Position numbers and translations under genes: made by a program. DNA of 64,000 bases from Gammaproteobacteria bacterium (GTDB taxonomy: Bacteria > Pseudomonadota > Gammaproteobacteria > Pseudomonadales > Azotimanducaceae): positions 79,803 to 143,802 of the forward strand of contig JAJFKA010000124.1 in NCBI GenBank assembly GCA_021773555.1. Direction: 5' to 3'. The notes beneath the pieces are model-generated. The model made no database searches, was not told the DNA's origin, and saw nothing but the letters and a program-made list of their open reading frames with translations. The first letter of the stretch is position 1. The number at the start of each line of letters is the position of its first letter. This document shows positions 25,318-34,313 of this stretch, piece after piece.

Positions 25318-26964
25318 ATGGAATTTGACCTGGTAGTTGTCGGCGGTGGCCCGTCAGGCCTCGCGAGTGCTATCCGGTTTTCGCAGCTAGCGCTTGAGAA
25401 AGGTGAAGAACTGAGTGTCTGCCTGGTCGAGAAGGGCTCAGAGATTGGTGCCCACATTCTGTCAGGTGCGGTGGTCGAACCACGAGCGCTCAACGAGTTA
25501 TTCCCCGACTGGCGTGCCATGGGCGCACCCCTCAATAATCCGGTCACCGAGGATGACGTTTACTATCTTGTCGATGATCGTCAAGGCATGCGAATGCCAT
25601 CTCTGTTTGTACCGCCCGCCCTGCATAATGAGGGCAATCACGCGGTCAGTCTTGGCAATCTTTGCCGCTGGCTCGGCGAGCAGGCTGAAGAACTGGGGGT
25701 AAATCTCTTCCCTGGATTCGCTGCCAGTGAAGTCCTGTACAACGAGGATGGCTCTATCAAAGGTATTGCGACCGGGGATATGGGCGTCGGCGCCGATGGT
25801 AACCACAAATCGACCTATGCTGCCGGTTACGAGCTTCACGCAAAATACACGATTTTCGCCGAGGGCTGCCGCGGTCATCTTGGCAAACAGATGATGGAAA
25901 AATTCAATCTCTGTGAGCACGCGGATACCCAGCACTACGGCATCGGGTTCAAGGAAGTGTGGGACGTTGAACCCGGGAAGCATATCCCGGGTAAGGTTGT
26001 CCATACGGTAGGCTGGCCGCTGGGACATTTCCCGGGCCAGACTCTGGGTGGATCCTATCTCTATCACCTGGAAAACAACCAGGTCACGGTGGGGCTGATC
26101 ATTGATCTTGGCTACCGTAATCCGCACTTAAGCCCTTACGATGAATTCCAGCGCTACAAGCAACATCCGCTGATCAAAAATACGCTTGAAGGTGGCACTC
26201 GCGTCGCCTACGGCGCTCGTGCAGTTGTTAAAGGCGGCCTGCAGGCACTGCCAAAACTGGTTATGCCCGGTGGATTGCTGGTTGGAGATGATGCGGGATT
26301 CCTGAACAACCTGAAGCAAAAAGGTACTCACACCGCCATGAAGTCCGGCATGCTCGCTGCCGAAGCTGTCTTCACAGCCTTAAGCAACGGCGGAGCCGGC
26401 GGGGAAATACTGGATGGCTACACGACGTCCTTTGAGAACTCCTGGTTGTTTGATGAATTGTATCGCGCCCGTAATACCATGCCGGCACAACACAAACTCG
26501 GCCTGTTCATGGGAGCAGCCTTCGCGTGGGTCGATCAGTATATTTTCCGGGGGCACTTGCCGTTCACGCTGAAAGATTCAAAGCCGGATCACGCAAAACT
26601 GATGCTCGCCAGCAAAGCTGAGAAACCGATTTATCCCAAATACGATGGCAAAATCACCTTCGACAAACTTTCATCAGTGTTTATCACCAACACGTCCCAC
26701 GAGGAAGACCAGCCCTGCCATCTACAACTGGTCGATCCCAATGTTCCGATTCATTCAAATCTCCCCCTCTATGATGAACCCGCACAACGTTATTGCCCTG
26801 CCGGTGTCTATGAGGTGATCGAGGAGGCCGATGGGGGCAAGAAGTTTCAGATCAATGCGCAAAACTGCATCCATTGTAAAACCTGCGACATCAAGGATCC
26901 GGCGCAGAATATCAACTGGGTTGTGCCCGAGGGCACGGGCGGACCCAATTACGGCAATATGTAA
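25318..26964 (+). CDS. Electron transfer flavoprotein-ubiquinone oxidoreductase
   Basis: 548 residues from ATG 25318, which has GGAGAGA 8 bases upstream; a GTG at 25303 is possible but less well placed. FAD-binding motif VVGGGPSGLA at the N-terminus, the ubiquinone region GGTRVAYGARAVVKGGLQ and GGLLVGDDAGFLN in the middle, and a C-terminal 4Fe-4S domain with CPAGVYEV and NCIHCKTCDIKDP. A monotopic membrane enzyme that passes electrons from reduced ETF to ubiquinone, linking beta-oxidation to respiration. It is divergent from etfBA, so the complete ETF relay is encoded in 3.7 kb. Confidence 0.96.
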   Translation: MEFDLVVVGGGPSGLASAIRFSQLALEKGEELSVCLVEKGSEIGAHILSGAVVEPRALNELFPDWRAMGAPLNNPVTEDDVYYLVDDRQGMRMPSLFVPPALHNEGNHAVSLGNLCRWLGEQAEELGVNLFPGFAASEVLYNEDGSIKGIATGDMGVGADGNHKSTYAAGYELHAKYTIFAEGCRGHLGKQMMEKFNLCEHADTQHYGIGFKEVWDVEPGKHIPGKVVHTVGWPLGHFPGQTLGGSYLYHLENNQVTVGLIIDLGYRNPHLSPYDEFQRYKQHPLIKNTLEGGTRVAYGARAVVKGGLQALPKLVMPGGLLVGDDAGFLNNLKQKGTHTAMKSGMLAAEAVFTALSNGGAGGEILDGYTTSFENSWLFDELYRARNTMPAQHKLGLFMGAAFAWVDQYIFRGHLPFTLKDSKPDHAKLMLASKAEKPIYPKYDGKITFDKLSSVFITNTSHEEDQPCHLQLVDPNVPIHSNLPLYDEPAQRYCPAGVYEVIEEADGGKKFQINAQNCIHCKTCDIKDPAQNINWVVPEGTGGPNYGNM

Positions 26965-26972
26965 AATTGCCC

Positions 26973-27299
26973 ATGGTGATCGAGACCATTACCGAGAATC
27001 CCGATCTTGTCGTCCGGAAGATGACCTTGCTTCCCGGGGAAAAAACAATCTGGCATAGCGACAGTTGCCGACGCCTTTCGGTGGTTGTCAGCGGCTCGCG
27101 GCTTGGCATTGAATACAGAGCCTCGGGCCAGATCACTGAATTCGAGCTGACAACCGGTTCAGTGGACTGGGACGATCCCCAGCCAGAAGTGCACCGCGCA
27201 ATCAACCTCGGTGATCACTCCTATATCGAAGTGGTCACCTTCTTTCGCGACAATGAGACCGTCGACCCGCAGCCCGAGCCAACCGACGCTGTTCCTTAA
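26973..27299 (+). CDS. Small cupin-like protein
   Basis: 108 residues from ATG 26973; a TTG two codons earlier is also possible. Beta-strand pattern and the segments LLPGEKTIWHSDSCRRLSVV, GSRLGIEYR and DWDDPQPEVHRAINLGD resemble a single-domain cupin, with His residues that could bind metal, though the classical cupin motif 1 is incomplete. It starts 8 bases after the ETF-QO stop. It overlaps the next, convergent gene by 4 bases at their stops. Function unknown. Confidence 0.7.
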   Translation: MVIETITENPDLVVRKMTLLPGEKTIWHSDSCRRLSVVVSGSRLGIEYRASGQITEFELTTGSVDWDDPQPEVHRAINLGDHSYIEVVTFFRDNETVDPQPEPTDAVP

Positions 27300-27877
27300 A
27301 ACTCAATGGCGGCGATAAATTTCGCCAGTTTCTGCTCATCCCTGTCCGTGCCGAGAATCATCGCCTCTTCACCATACTCACGATATTCGCGAACGATAAG
27401 GTAGGTAACGTCCATAAATTCCAGGTGAGTATGTTCTACGAGTGCATCACCTTGTTCAAAAATTCCCCGGACAGTTGGTAATGCACCTGTCTCGTTCGTG
27501 CAGCGCGATCCCTGATTTGCGCTGATCACCTTCAGCGGCCAGCGTATTGCCTCGCGATCAAGCTCATGGGCGCGTAAGTGTCGCAGCCCAGGACGTTCAA
27601 AGTCACCGGCCACAAGGTCTATATCAAGCAGATATTCCTGAATATCGGCATTGCGGATGAAAAACCCGGGTTCATCAAAAATGCCGGGTACCAGCAGGTA
27701 GGCAAGCGAATAGAAATACCAGAATCCCTGTTCGACCGACAGCGGAACCCGCCAGCCACATTCGGATACTACGGCTTCCTGCCAGGAAACCACTTCCTCC
27801 CGGGTGTAGCTATCAGTTTGCAGACCCTGTAAAAGTTCAACGAAAAATTGGGGATCAGGCGGCTTGACCAGCAGCAA
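27296..27877 (-). CDS. Conserved-looking protein of unknown function
   Basis: 193 residues, not recognised. Soluble, acidic, without signal peptide. It has an aromatic-rich stretch (GFWYFYSLAYLLVPGIFDEPG near residue 45) and a C-terminal part with EFMDVTYLIVREYREYGE. The start is a TTG only 2 bases after the DUF1285 stop, without an evident ribosome site, so translation is probably coupled. It shares an operon with the DUF1285 protein and the phosphodiesterase. Confidence 0.6.
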   Translation of the reverse strand: MLLVKPPDPQFFVELLQGLQTDSYTREEVVSWQEAVVSECGWRVPLSVEQGFWYFYSLAYLLVPGIFDEPGFFIRNADIQEYLLDIDLVAGDFERPGLRHLRAHELDREAIRWPLKVISANQGSRCTNETGALPTVRGIFEQGDALVEHTHLEFMDVTYLIVREYREYGEEAMILGTDRDEQKLAKFIAAIEF

Positions 27878-27879
27878 TA

Positions 27880-28455
27880 CTAGGATTCATTAGGTTGAAT
27901 TGGAAAAAAGATCGCACTGCTCCAGACACCCAGCCACTTACTTTTTGACTCGAAGGAAGGGATATCACTGACAACCAGCTCTGCCAGATGATAGTAGACG
28001 CTCCGATTTAGCCTGGCTTCAAGTGAGTCACGAACCAGGACATAAGGTGAAGGTTCGCCGGTTGCTGAGTCAATTTCAAAGCGCAGCGGATGGTCAGCAT
28101 CGACAATGACTTCTTCAGCCATATTGGTTGTGAACTTCAATTGCTGGGATTTCCCCTGCCCCATCACTTCCAGCAGAACCGCCTGAAAAGGTGCGTCTTC
28201 AACCTCAATCAGACATTTTTCTACGGGCGTGACGAGAAAATACTGCTCACCCTCGCGACGGAGCACTGTTGAAAACAACCGTACGAGACGCCTGCGTTCT
28301 ATGGGGGAACCCATGTAATACCACGTCCCGTCGGCGTGCACCCTCATGTCTATTTTTGTGACGACGTCTGGATGCCACAAATGAACCGGGGGCAATCCTT
28401 TCCCTTTGACTCTCTCGAGTTCCGCCATTAACGAATAAGGTGTTGGTTCTGTCAT
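27880..28455 (-). CDS. DUF1285 family protein
   Basis: 191 residues from ATG 28455; the longer frame to 28509 overlaps the phosphodiesterase gene and is rejected. The N-terminus LPPVHLWHPDVVTKIDMRVHADGTWYYMGSPI-type region (quoted in part: DMRVHADGTWYYMG) and RLFSTVLRREGEQYFLVTP are the DUF1285 pattern, a two-domain beta fold widespread in proteobacteria whose biochemical role is unknown. It lies 4 bases downstream of the phosphodiesterase gene. Confidence 0.85.
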   Translation of the reverse strand: MTEPTPYSLMAELERVKGKGLPPVHLWHPDVVTKIDMRVHADGTWYYMGSPIERRRLVRLFSTVLRREGEQYFLVTPVEKCLIEVEDAPFQAVLLEVMGQGKSQQLKFTTNMAEEVIVDADHPLRFEIDSATGEPSPYVLVRDSLEARLNRSVYYHLAELVVSDIPSFESKSKWLGVWSSAIFFPIQPNES

Positions 28456-28459
28456 GAGT

Positions 28460-28945
28460 TTAGAAGTTAATAATCTCCGCACTGAGGTCACGCAAATCGA
28501 CCAGGCCAACCGCGTTCATTCCAGGCATCATACCCGCGCACTCCCCTGGATTGAAAGTCAGTTGATTTAATGTGCGTTCAAGAGTTTTTCGGTGGGTGTG
28601 TCCATGCAGGATCAAATCGTAGTCGTCACTACTGACCTGATCAAGCTCCAGTGGATCATGGACGATAACAACCCTGCGCCCAGCCCATGAGAGGGTCAAC
28701 GGAGGGTCGACGAATTCAAATTGAAATTGTGCCGCGGCTGCGACGAGATCTTCTCGTTCCAGATCATTATTGCCGTAGACACCTACCATTGGCGTCGCCA
28801 GCCTTGAAAAAACCTCCATGGTCTTGGCCTGGGTTATGTCTCCGGTATGCACAATCCGATCGAGGTCAATACTATTGAAAATTTCAACGATCCTGTGGCA
28901 GTTTTTGAGATTATTGTGAGTATCACTGACGACGCCGATACGCAT
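28460..28945 (-). CDS. YfcE-type metallophosphoesterase
   Basis: 161 residues, compact like YfcE/MJ0936 phosphodiesterases. Metal motifs are intact: GVVSDTHNN (D-x-H), HTGDITQ (G-D), YGNNDLE (G-N-N-D in place of G-N-H-D, as in this subfamily), IVHDP and LHGHTHR. No signal peptide, so cytoplasmic. Likely hydrolyses phosphodiester bonds in vitro; physiological substrate unknown. First gene of a three-gene minus-strand unit with DUF1285. Confidence 0.88.
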   Translation of the reverse strand: MRIGVVSDTHNNLKNCHRIVEIFNSIDLDRIVHTGDITQAKTMEVFSRLATPMVGVYGNNDLEREDLVAAAAQFQFEFVDPPLTLSWAGRRVVIVHDPLELDQVSSDDYDLILHGHTHRKTLERTLNQLTFNPGECAGMMPGMNAVGLVDLRDLSAEIINF

Positions 28946-28999
28946 GAGTTATTCAGAATTCCGAGGATAAAAGTATTTGCAAAAATCAGCCGTGTCGCC

Positions 29000-29026
29000 A
29001 AAAAAAGGGCCGATTTCCGGCCCTTT
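29000..29026 (-). terminator. Intrinsic terminator after the thiolase gene
   Basis: On the minus strand a 9-base-pair stem (AAAGGGCCG with CGGCCCTTT, loop GAAAT) ends in a run of seven T. It lies 28 bases after the thiolase stop and before the phosphodiesterase promoter region, so it separates the two minus-strand units. Confidence 0.85.
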
Positions 29027-29053
29027 GTTCCTGAGTCTTCAGATGCGCGGGAA

Positions 29054-30196
29054 TTATGCTACCTTTTCAAGAATGTGGATAGCACAGGCTGAACCCAGAC
29101 CGATCACATGGGTCATGCCTAATCTAGCCCCGTCGACCTGCCGCTTGTCCGCCTCGCCTCGCAGATGTGTGCTTACCTCATAAATATTGGCAATACCTGT
29201 CGCCCCCAGAGGATGCCCTTTTGATAATAGTCCGCCAGAAACATTAACCGGCACGCGACCACCCAGGGCAACTTCACCTGAATCAATCATCCGCCCCGCT
29301 TCCCCGTCTTTACACAGGCCGAGATTTTCATAGTGAAGAATCTCCGCGGTCGCAAAGCAATCATGAAGTTCAACCAGGTTGACGTCTTCTGGTCCGATAC
29401 CGGCCATTTCGTAAGCCTGTTTAGCCGCAATCCGGGTGACTGCGTTCACATCCGGCATGGTGAGATCTCGATCGGAAAACGGGTCACTGGTAAGTACGGA
29501 CGCCCGAACTTTTACGGCACGATGCATTCCCAGTTCCCTTGCTTTTTTCTCCGAAACCAACACCGCTGCCGCGGCGCCATCAACATTCACAGAACACATG
29601 AGCTTGGTATTTGGATAGGAAATCATTTCCGCATTCATCACAGTCTCAAGCGGCGTTTCAATCTGGTACATGGCTTTTGGGTTCAGCGTGGAGTGGTGGT
29701 GATTTTTTACTGAAACCTTGGCGAACTGCTCGAAGGTGGTGCCGTGATTTCTGGCGTGCTCCATTCCAGCTTCAGCGAAAACTGCCGGCATCGTTCCGGA
29801 CCCCAACAATCCTTCTTTGGGGATACCAGGACCGCCCCCGCCGCCACCGAGCAGACCTCGACCCATCTGTTCAACACCAACGGCAAGAACGCAATCGAAG
29901 ACACCAGCCTTGATGGCCATCCAGCCTTCCCGAAACGCAGTCGCCCCGGTTGCACAGGCATTCGCGCAGTTCACCACACCGATACCGGTCTGGCCAATTT
30001 CCTGCAGGATTCGCTGACCGACCATGGCGTTAGCCTGGCCGAGATTCCCACAATAAAGTGCCTGCATATCCTGAATCGTCAGCCCTGCGTCATCGAGTGC
30101 CATGTGGGCTGCCTGTGCGCCTAACTGAGGAACTGTTTTTTCAGGGAATCGACCAAACTTGATCATATCAACGCCCATTATGTATACGTCACCCAT
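29054..30196 (-). CDS. Thiolase-family protein (SCP-x / acetyl-CoA acyltransferase-like)
   Basis: 380 residues. The thiolase fold is clear: the active Cys is in GVVNCANACATGATAF near residue 82, the second His/Asp region is VELHDCFATAEILHYE near 285, and the C-terminal loop is GGLLSKGHPLGATGIA. This branch, often called lipid-transfer-protein or SCP-x thiolase, works with a DUF35 partner in breakdown of sterol side chains and other branched acyl-CoAs. The partner gene is 17 bases upstream. AGGAGAG precedes the ATG. It lacks the second Cys typical of biosynthetic thiolases. Confidence 0.9.
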   Translation of the reverse strand: MGDVYIMGVDMIKFGRFPEKTVPQLGAQAAHMALDDAGLTIQDMQALYCGNLGQANAMVGQRILQEIGQTGIGVVNCANACATGATAFREGWMAIKAGVFDCVLAVGVEQMGRGLLGGGGGGPGIPKEGLLGSGTMPAVFAEAGMEHARNHGTTFEQFAKVSVKNHHHSTLNPKAMYQIETPLETVMNAEMISYPNTKLMCSVNVDGAAAAVLVSEKKARELGMHRAVKVRASVLTSDPFSDRDLTMPDVNAVTRIAAKQAYEMAGIGPEDVNLVELHDCFATAEILHYENLGLCKDGEAGRMIDSGEVALGGRVPVNVSGGLLSKGHPLGATGIANIYEVSTHLRGEADKRQVDGARLGMTHVIGLGSACAIHILEKVA

Positions 30197-30213
30197 GAAT
30201 CTCTCCTGGTTTC

Positions 30214-30645
30214 TTATGCTGCTGGTTGGAAAAAATAACTGATATAACTGTTGCCGTCCCGGTCTTTTCGGCCGAGTGCATCGGCAAACACGACATCGAC
30301 CGGCATATCGAATTCGATGTTGGCAGGGTCCGGTTCCACATTGATCAGATTGCCTTTAATCGTACCGCCACCGTCAAGGTCGACGATCGCTGATATGTAA
30401 GGCACCTCAATGCCTGGAAAACTCCGGTACACAATACTGAATGAATATAATTTACCTGTACTGCCCAGGCGAACCGTATCAAGTTTGTCGCGTGCGCCGC
30501 ATTTGGCGCAGGTGCTCCGTTCTCCAATAAACACTGCGCTGCACGCTGCACACTTCAACCCTTCCAGGTAAGGATCATCACTTCCTGCCCCTTTTAACCA
30601 ATCGACAACCGGCAATGGACCGACGACCTCCGCGTTTTCAGACAT
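30214..30645 (-). CDS. DUF35 OB-fold protein with zinc ribbon
   Basis: 143 residues. N-terminal rubredoxin-like zinc ribbon (CAACSAVF ... CAKCG; Cys-x2-Cys twice) followed by an OB fold (GKLYSFSIVYRSFPGIEVPY). Proteins of this type form a tight complex with SCP-x thiolases and are needed for their activity or acyl-CoA handling. The thiolase gene follows 17 bases later, which supports that role. AGAGGT lies before the ATG. Confidence 0.9.
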   Translation of the reverse strand: MSENAEVVGPLPVVDWLKGAGSDDPYLEGLKCAACSAVFIGERSTCAKCGARDKLDTVRLGSTGKLYSFSIVYRSFPGIEVPYISAIVDLDGGGTIKGNLINVEPDPANIEFDMPVDVVFADALGRKDRDGNSYISYFFQPAA

Positions 30646-30780
30646 TTCTACCTCTGGTTTGCTTCGTAGTAATTTAAGAGACCTAGGTTAAACCCCTTGA
30701 GTATCCGCAATCAACCGGCAATCACACTAAGTTCCTGACAGCCACCTGGTCCGGTTATCGGCTTGATTCCTAATCACCAG

Positions 30781-31989
30781 TCATCTTTCTCGTCGACGCG
30801 CGGACAAGGGCGGCTTGCCTAGCACAAAGATGCCACCGGCCAGAAACGCTGACGCTGCAGCGACCAGAAAGGCAGGCTTGTAACCCTCAGGACCGGCAGC
30901 AAGGTAACCCATCAACACCGGGCCTGCAGCGATACCCACCATGGAAACCAGATTGGACCAGGCGTAAATACGGCTGTAGCTCACCAGTCCATACACAGAA
31001 GCGATAATCAACGGTTGTAACATCAGCAGGTTACCGACACTCAGTCCAAACAGAGCAAGCCCCACAATGAGGGTCTGAGGGCCGGGCGCAATCGCCATCA
31101 TTGCCAGTGCCGTCATTTCAAGGAAAATCATGGACACGGTGAACTTAACGAGTGACACCCTGTCGATGATCAGTCCCCCGGCGAGACGTCCAATGATGCT
31201 GGCAAGTGGCAACACCGCAACCGCGTAAGCGGCCTGGGCCGCATCAAGATGTTCGCTGATCAGGCCAAATTGGTGAGCGATACCCCCCACCTGCGCCAGC
31301 ATGACGAACAGGAACGACAGGCTTAACGTCCAGAAGTACCTTCCCCGGATAGCCACGGAGAAGTGAATTCCCTCGATACCTGAAGTGTTGTAAGTTACCT
31401 CGCCATCCGAACTCAGCGACATGTCACCCGGTGTAGAACGCAGCACCAACAGGCAGAGTGGCAGGATGCCAAGGAGGTACATCCCGCCGAGCCACAAACT
31501 CGCCTGCGCAAGCCCACTGGAGGCAATCAGTGCGGCACAAACCGGCGTTATCAGAACGCCACCGACGGATAACCCCGTTGATGCCAGTGACAATGCTCTG
31601 GCTCGATTCACGGTAAACCAGCGGGCTATGAGCGTCGTCGCAGGTAGTAATCCGGACGAAGTGAAACCAATTCCGAACAGAGCGTAGAGTACATACAACT
31701 CCCAGATTTCAGAGACACTGCCTAGCGCGGCGAGGGACATGGCGGCAAGACATGCACCAGCGCCAACCACCGCTCTGACATCATACTTCTCAAGCAAAGC
31801 ACCAACGCCGAGGCCGGAGACACCACTGACGAAAAAGAAAACTGAAACGGCACCCGACGCACTGACTAACGGAAATCCCGCCTCCTGGGCCAGGGCGGAA
31901 ATGATTATCGAATGACTGTAAAATCCAAGACCCGAACTGAAAGCCAGGATCACGAATAATGCCGCTACAATTTTCCATCCGTAAAACAT
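30781..31989 (-). CDS. MFS transporter, monocarboxylate or oxalate/formate-type
   Basis: 402 residues from ATG 31989. The MFYGWKIVAALFVILAFSSG beginning is typical of the oxalate/formate and monocarboxylate porter group; the longer frame to 32049 adds 20 residues that are not hydrophobic in the expected way. Twelve membrane segments are predicted by eye. A carboxylate or acidic lipid breakdown product is a reasonable guess, given the thiolase unit 135 bases downstream on the same strand, but no substrate motif is visible. Confidence 0.87.
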   Translation of the reverse strand: MFYGWKIVAALFVILAFSSGLGFYSHSIIISALAQEAGFPLVSASGAVSVFFFVSGVSGLGVGALLEKYDVRAVVGAGACLAAMSLAALGSVSEIWELYVLYALFGIGFTSSGLLPATTLIARWFTVNRARALSLASTGLSVGGVLITPVCAALIASSGLAQASLWLGGMYLLGILPLCLLVLRSTPGDMSLSSDGEVTYNTSGIEGIHFSVAIRGRYFWTLSLSFLFVMLAQVGGIAHQFGLISEHLDAAQAAYAVAVLPLASIIGRLAGGLIIDRVSLVKFTVSMIFLEMTALAMMAIAPGPQTLIVGLALFGLSVGNLLMLQPLIIASVYGLVSYSRIYAWSNLVSMVGIAAGPVLMGYLAAGPEGYKPAFLVAAASAFLAGGIFVLGKPPLSARRRER

Positions 31990-32196
31990 GTCTGTAGAAA
32001 TCAATTCAATCTGGTCCAAAGCAATTGGCAACAGAATATACCATGACAAGAAAACAGGAGCGGCGCCCCCTATATGCCTGTTTCAGTCCGCACCTGCGAA
32101 TATCTGTTAGTTTGAAGCGCATCTCCGCGAAACTTACTTGTCTGCCTGGCGGCAATATGAGACATTTCAGGCATCACTCATTTTCGATCAACCCCA

Positions 32197-32790
32197 ATGA
32201 CCTCGTATCTCTGTTTTAGCGGTAGCACCCGAAAGGGTTCGTATAATCAGCTCGTCTTGAACAATCTGTCGTCGGCGCTACGCGAATTAGGCGGCGACGT
32301 TACCGACGTCAGCCTGAACGATTTCAGTCAACCTATTTACCACGGTGATGAGGAAGACTCATCCGGATTGCCGGAGGCGACCGTTCGTTTTCAACAGTTA
32401 TTGCACAATCACGATGCACTAGTGATTGCATGCCCTGAATACAACGGCTTCATGACTCCGCTGTTACTCAATGCGCTGGACTGGGCTACACGGTCGTCTG
32501 AAGCGAACCCGGATCTCTCAGGATTTCGCGATAAACCTGTACTTATTACCAGTTGCTCACCCGGTGCGCTTGCAGGAATGAGAGCAGCCGCCCACCTGCG
32601 TACCCTGTTGTCCGGGATCGGTGCGCTGGTGAGCCCTGATTCATTCGCGGTACCTGCAGGTTACAGCGCATTTGATGAAGCCGGACATTTCAAAGACACA
32701 AAAATGCAGGAGCGAAGCGCCGTGGTCGCCCGCCGATTTCACAACCTTACCACCAGGCTTGTCACGACAGGGGCATCTGTTGTGCCCTGA
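32197..32790 (+). CDS. NADPH-dependent FMN reductase family protein
   Basis: 197 residues, flavodoxin-like. The FMN phosphate loop is SGSTRKGSYNQ at the N-terminus, and the isoalloxazine site is CPEYNGFMTPLLLNALDW near residue 75. Members reduce FMN, quinones, azo dyes or chromate with NADPH; the substrate is open. It is divergent from the MFS transporter with 207 bases between. That space holds a 64-codon open frame without a ribosome site that I do not accept. Confidence 0.9.
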   Translation: MTSYLCFSGSTRKGSYNQLVLNNLSSALRELGGDVTDVSLNDFSQPIYHGDEEDSSGLPEATVRFQQLLHNHDALVIACPEYNGFMTPLLLNALDWATRSSEANPDLSGFRDKPVLITSCSPGALAGMRAAAHLRTLLSGIGALVSPDSFAVPAGYSAFDEAGHFKDTKMQERSAVVARRFHNLTTRLVTTGASVVP

Positions 32791-33250
32791 CGACCCACCT
32801 GACAATCCGCAGATCTGTCCGCACAGCTGGACCCGCCCCGGAGTCCGGTTTGACTGTGAATTCGTCCTCGAGGAATGGCAGGGACCAACTCTTGCCCTGA
32901 TCAAGTGTCAGTGTTGCCCACAAAATGCACTGATCACACTTCAGGGGTGGCATAAACCCCGCCTTCAGCGACGCGTATTCTCGGTGAGGGAAGTAGGCTC
33001 CGCCACAGTTGAGACATTTCTGCACGATATGCAGACAGACTACTGTGATCTGGACAGACACGCAGCCGAGTTACAGGCACTTCAGTCGTCAGCATGTCCA
33101 GTCACTGAATTTATCTATGTGGATATCGAATCGTCACAGATCGTGGCATCTAAAAAGGCAGTGCGGGGAGATCCGGTTTACCACGGGTCGTGGCGGGACG
33201 GTTTACCCGGAAACGATACCTGCCTGGGATATTTCGCCTGCAGCCAATAG
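32780..33250 (+). CDS. Protein of unknown function with Cys pairs
   Basis: 156 residues from TTG 32780, which has AGGGG 7 bases upstream and overlaps the FMN reductase by 11 bases; a longer frame to 32672 is open but lies within that gene. The sequence has two Cys-rich spots, an N-terminal CPHSW after ICP and KCQCCPQNA near residue 58. It is otherwise unrecognised. Overlap with the reductase suggests coupled translation and perhaps a shared redox role. Confidence 0.6.
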   Translation: MCPDDPPDNPQICPHSWTRPGVRFDCEFVLEEWQGPTLALIKCQCCPQNALITLQGWHKPRLQRRVFSVREVGSATVETFLHDMQTDYCDLDRHAAELQALQSSACPVTEFIYVDIESSQIVASKKAVRGDPVYHGSWRDGLPGNDTCLGYFACSQ

Positions 33251-33272
33251 ATTTAGACTGAAAATATTAAGA

Positions 33273-33335
33273 CTGCCGGGTCCCGATACACCCACGGGAA
33301 ATCTGTAACCAGCCTCATCGATTTGCACCCGGCAG
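33273..33335. repeat. 9-base inverted repeat between convergent genes
   Basis: CTGCCGGGT and ACCCGGCAG are perfect inverted copies 45 bases apart, with a small CCCG/CGGG pair inside. The site lies between two gene ends that face each other, so a bidirectional stop for transcription is possible, but there is no T-run. Confidence 0.4.
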
Positions 33336-33355
33336 GTCCGAACGCTGCTTTTTCG

Positions 33356-34267
33356 CTAATCCTTGTTATCCGGTTCGATGAAACACCATTTGATTTCTGG
33401 ATGCGCGGCTTTCAAACCCCGTTCGAGACCGTTGATGACCTCAATCGCCTCACCAATGGTGATTGAATCCTGCATCGAGATCTTCGCTGCAAGCATGACA
33501 TTAGGGCCCATTTGCAAAGTGATCGTGTTGAGGACCGAATCGATCTGATCATAATCTGCAATCAGTCTGTCAATGGACGCCACGACATCCGGTTCCGCAG
33601 ATTTTCCTACCAGCAGACCCTGCAATCGAACCACCAGAAAAACAGCCACCACGATCAGCACGACACCTATACAAATAGACCCGATCGCATCATAGATGAC
33701 ATTACCGGTCAGGTACGAAAGCCCCAGGAATGCGAACGCGATGATCAATCCAACAATCGCAGCGAGATCTTCGCCGATCACCACTACAACTTCCGCGTTT
33801 CGTGTTTGCTTCAACCATAACATCAATGGTTTCGTGCCCCGCATTAAACTGGCCTCGTGCAACGCACCGGCAAGGCTGAAGCTCTCTATCACGATGGCGA
33901 TCCCCAGCACGATCAACCCGATCCAGGCCTCATTGATCACCGTCCCTGAGGATAGTTTGTGAATGCCTTCATAAATCGAAAACAGACCTCCGATGCTGAA
34001 TAACATCAACGCGACGATAAAGCTCCAGAAATAACTTAGCTTGCCGTATCCCATGGGATGATCCTCATCCGCAGGACGTTCCGAGCCTTTCAAACCCACG
34101 AACAGCAATACCTGGTTTCCGGTATCGGCAAATGAGTGAATGGATTCCGCCAGCATACTGCCGGATCCTGTGTACACCGCAGTAGCAAGTTTCGCCAGTG
34201 CAATCCCGAGATTCGCCAGAAATGCATAGAGAATCGCTTTCGCTGGAGAACCTCCTCCTGCCGACAT
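33356..34267 (-). CDS. Cation diffusion facilitator (CDF) family metal transporter
   Basis: 303 residues with six membrane segments by eye. The metal site in helix 2 reads AESIHSFADTGNQ (His and Asp), and the C-terminal cytoplasmic dimerisation domain runs from about residue 215 (ASIDRLIADYDQID) to the end. DEDHPMGYGKLSYFW is the loop typical of the CDF ZitB/YiiP relatives. It likely exports Zn, Mn or Fe against the proton gradient; metal choice cannot be read off. Divergent from the ECF sigma gene. Confidence 0.92.
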   Translation of the reverse strand: MSAGGGSPAKAILYAFLANLGIALAKLATAVYTGSGSMLAESIHSFADTGNQVLLFVGLKGSERPADEDHPMGYGKLSYFWSFIVALMLFSIGGLFSIYEGIHKLSSGTVINEAWIGLIVLGIAIVIESFSLAGALHEASLMRGTKPLMLWLKQTRNAEVVVVIGEDLAAIVGLIIAFAFLGLSYLTGNVIYDAIGSICIGVVLIVVAVFLVVRLQGLLVGKSAEPDVVASIDRLIADYDQIDSVLNTITLQMGPNVMLAAKISMQDSITIGEAIEVINGLERGLKAAHPEIKWCFIEPDNKD

Positions 34268-34313
34268 AATCGATCACCTTTCCAAACCATTGGCCAGAGA
34301 TAATAACCCGCTG

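Noticed and set aside
25498..26127. 209-codon minus-strand frame opposite the ETF-QO gene
   Set aside because: Antisense to a well-supported flavoprotein; no start signal or homology.
32025..32219. 64-codon frame in the MFS/FMN-reductase divergent space
   Set aside because: No ribosome site, very basic, overlaps the reductase start, and composition is like non-coding sequence.
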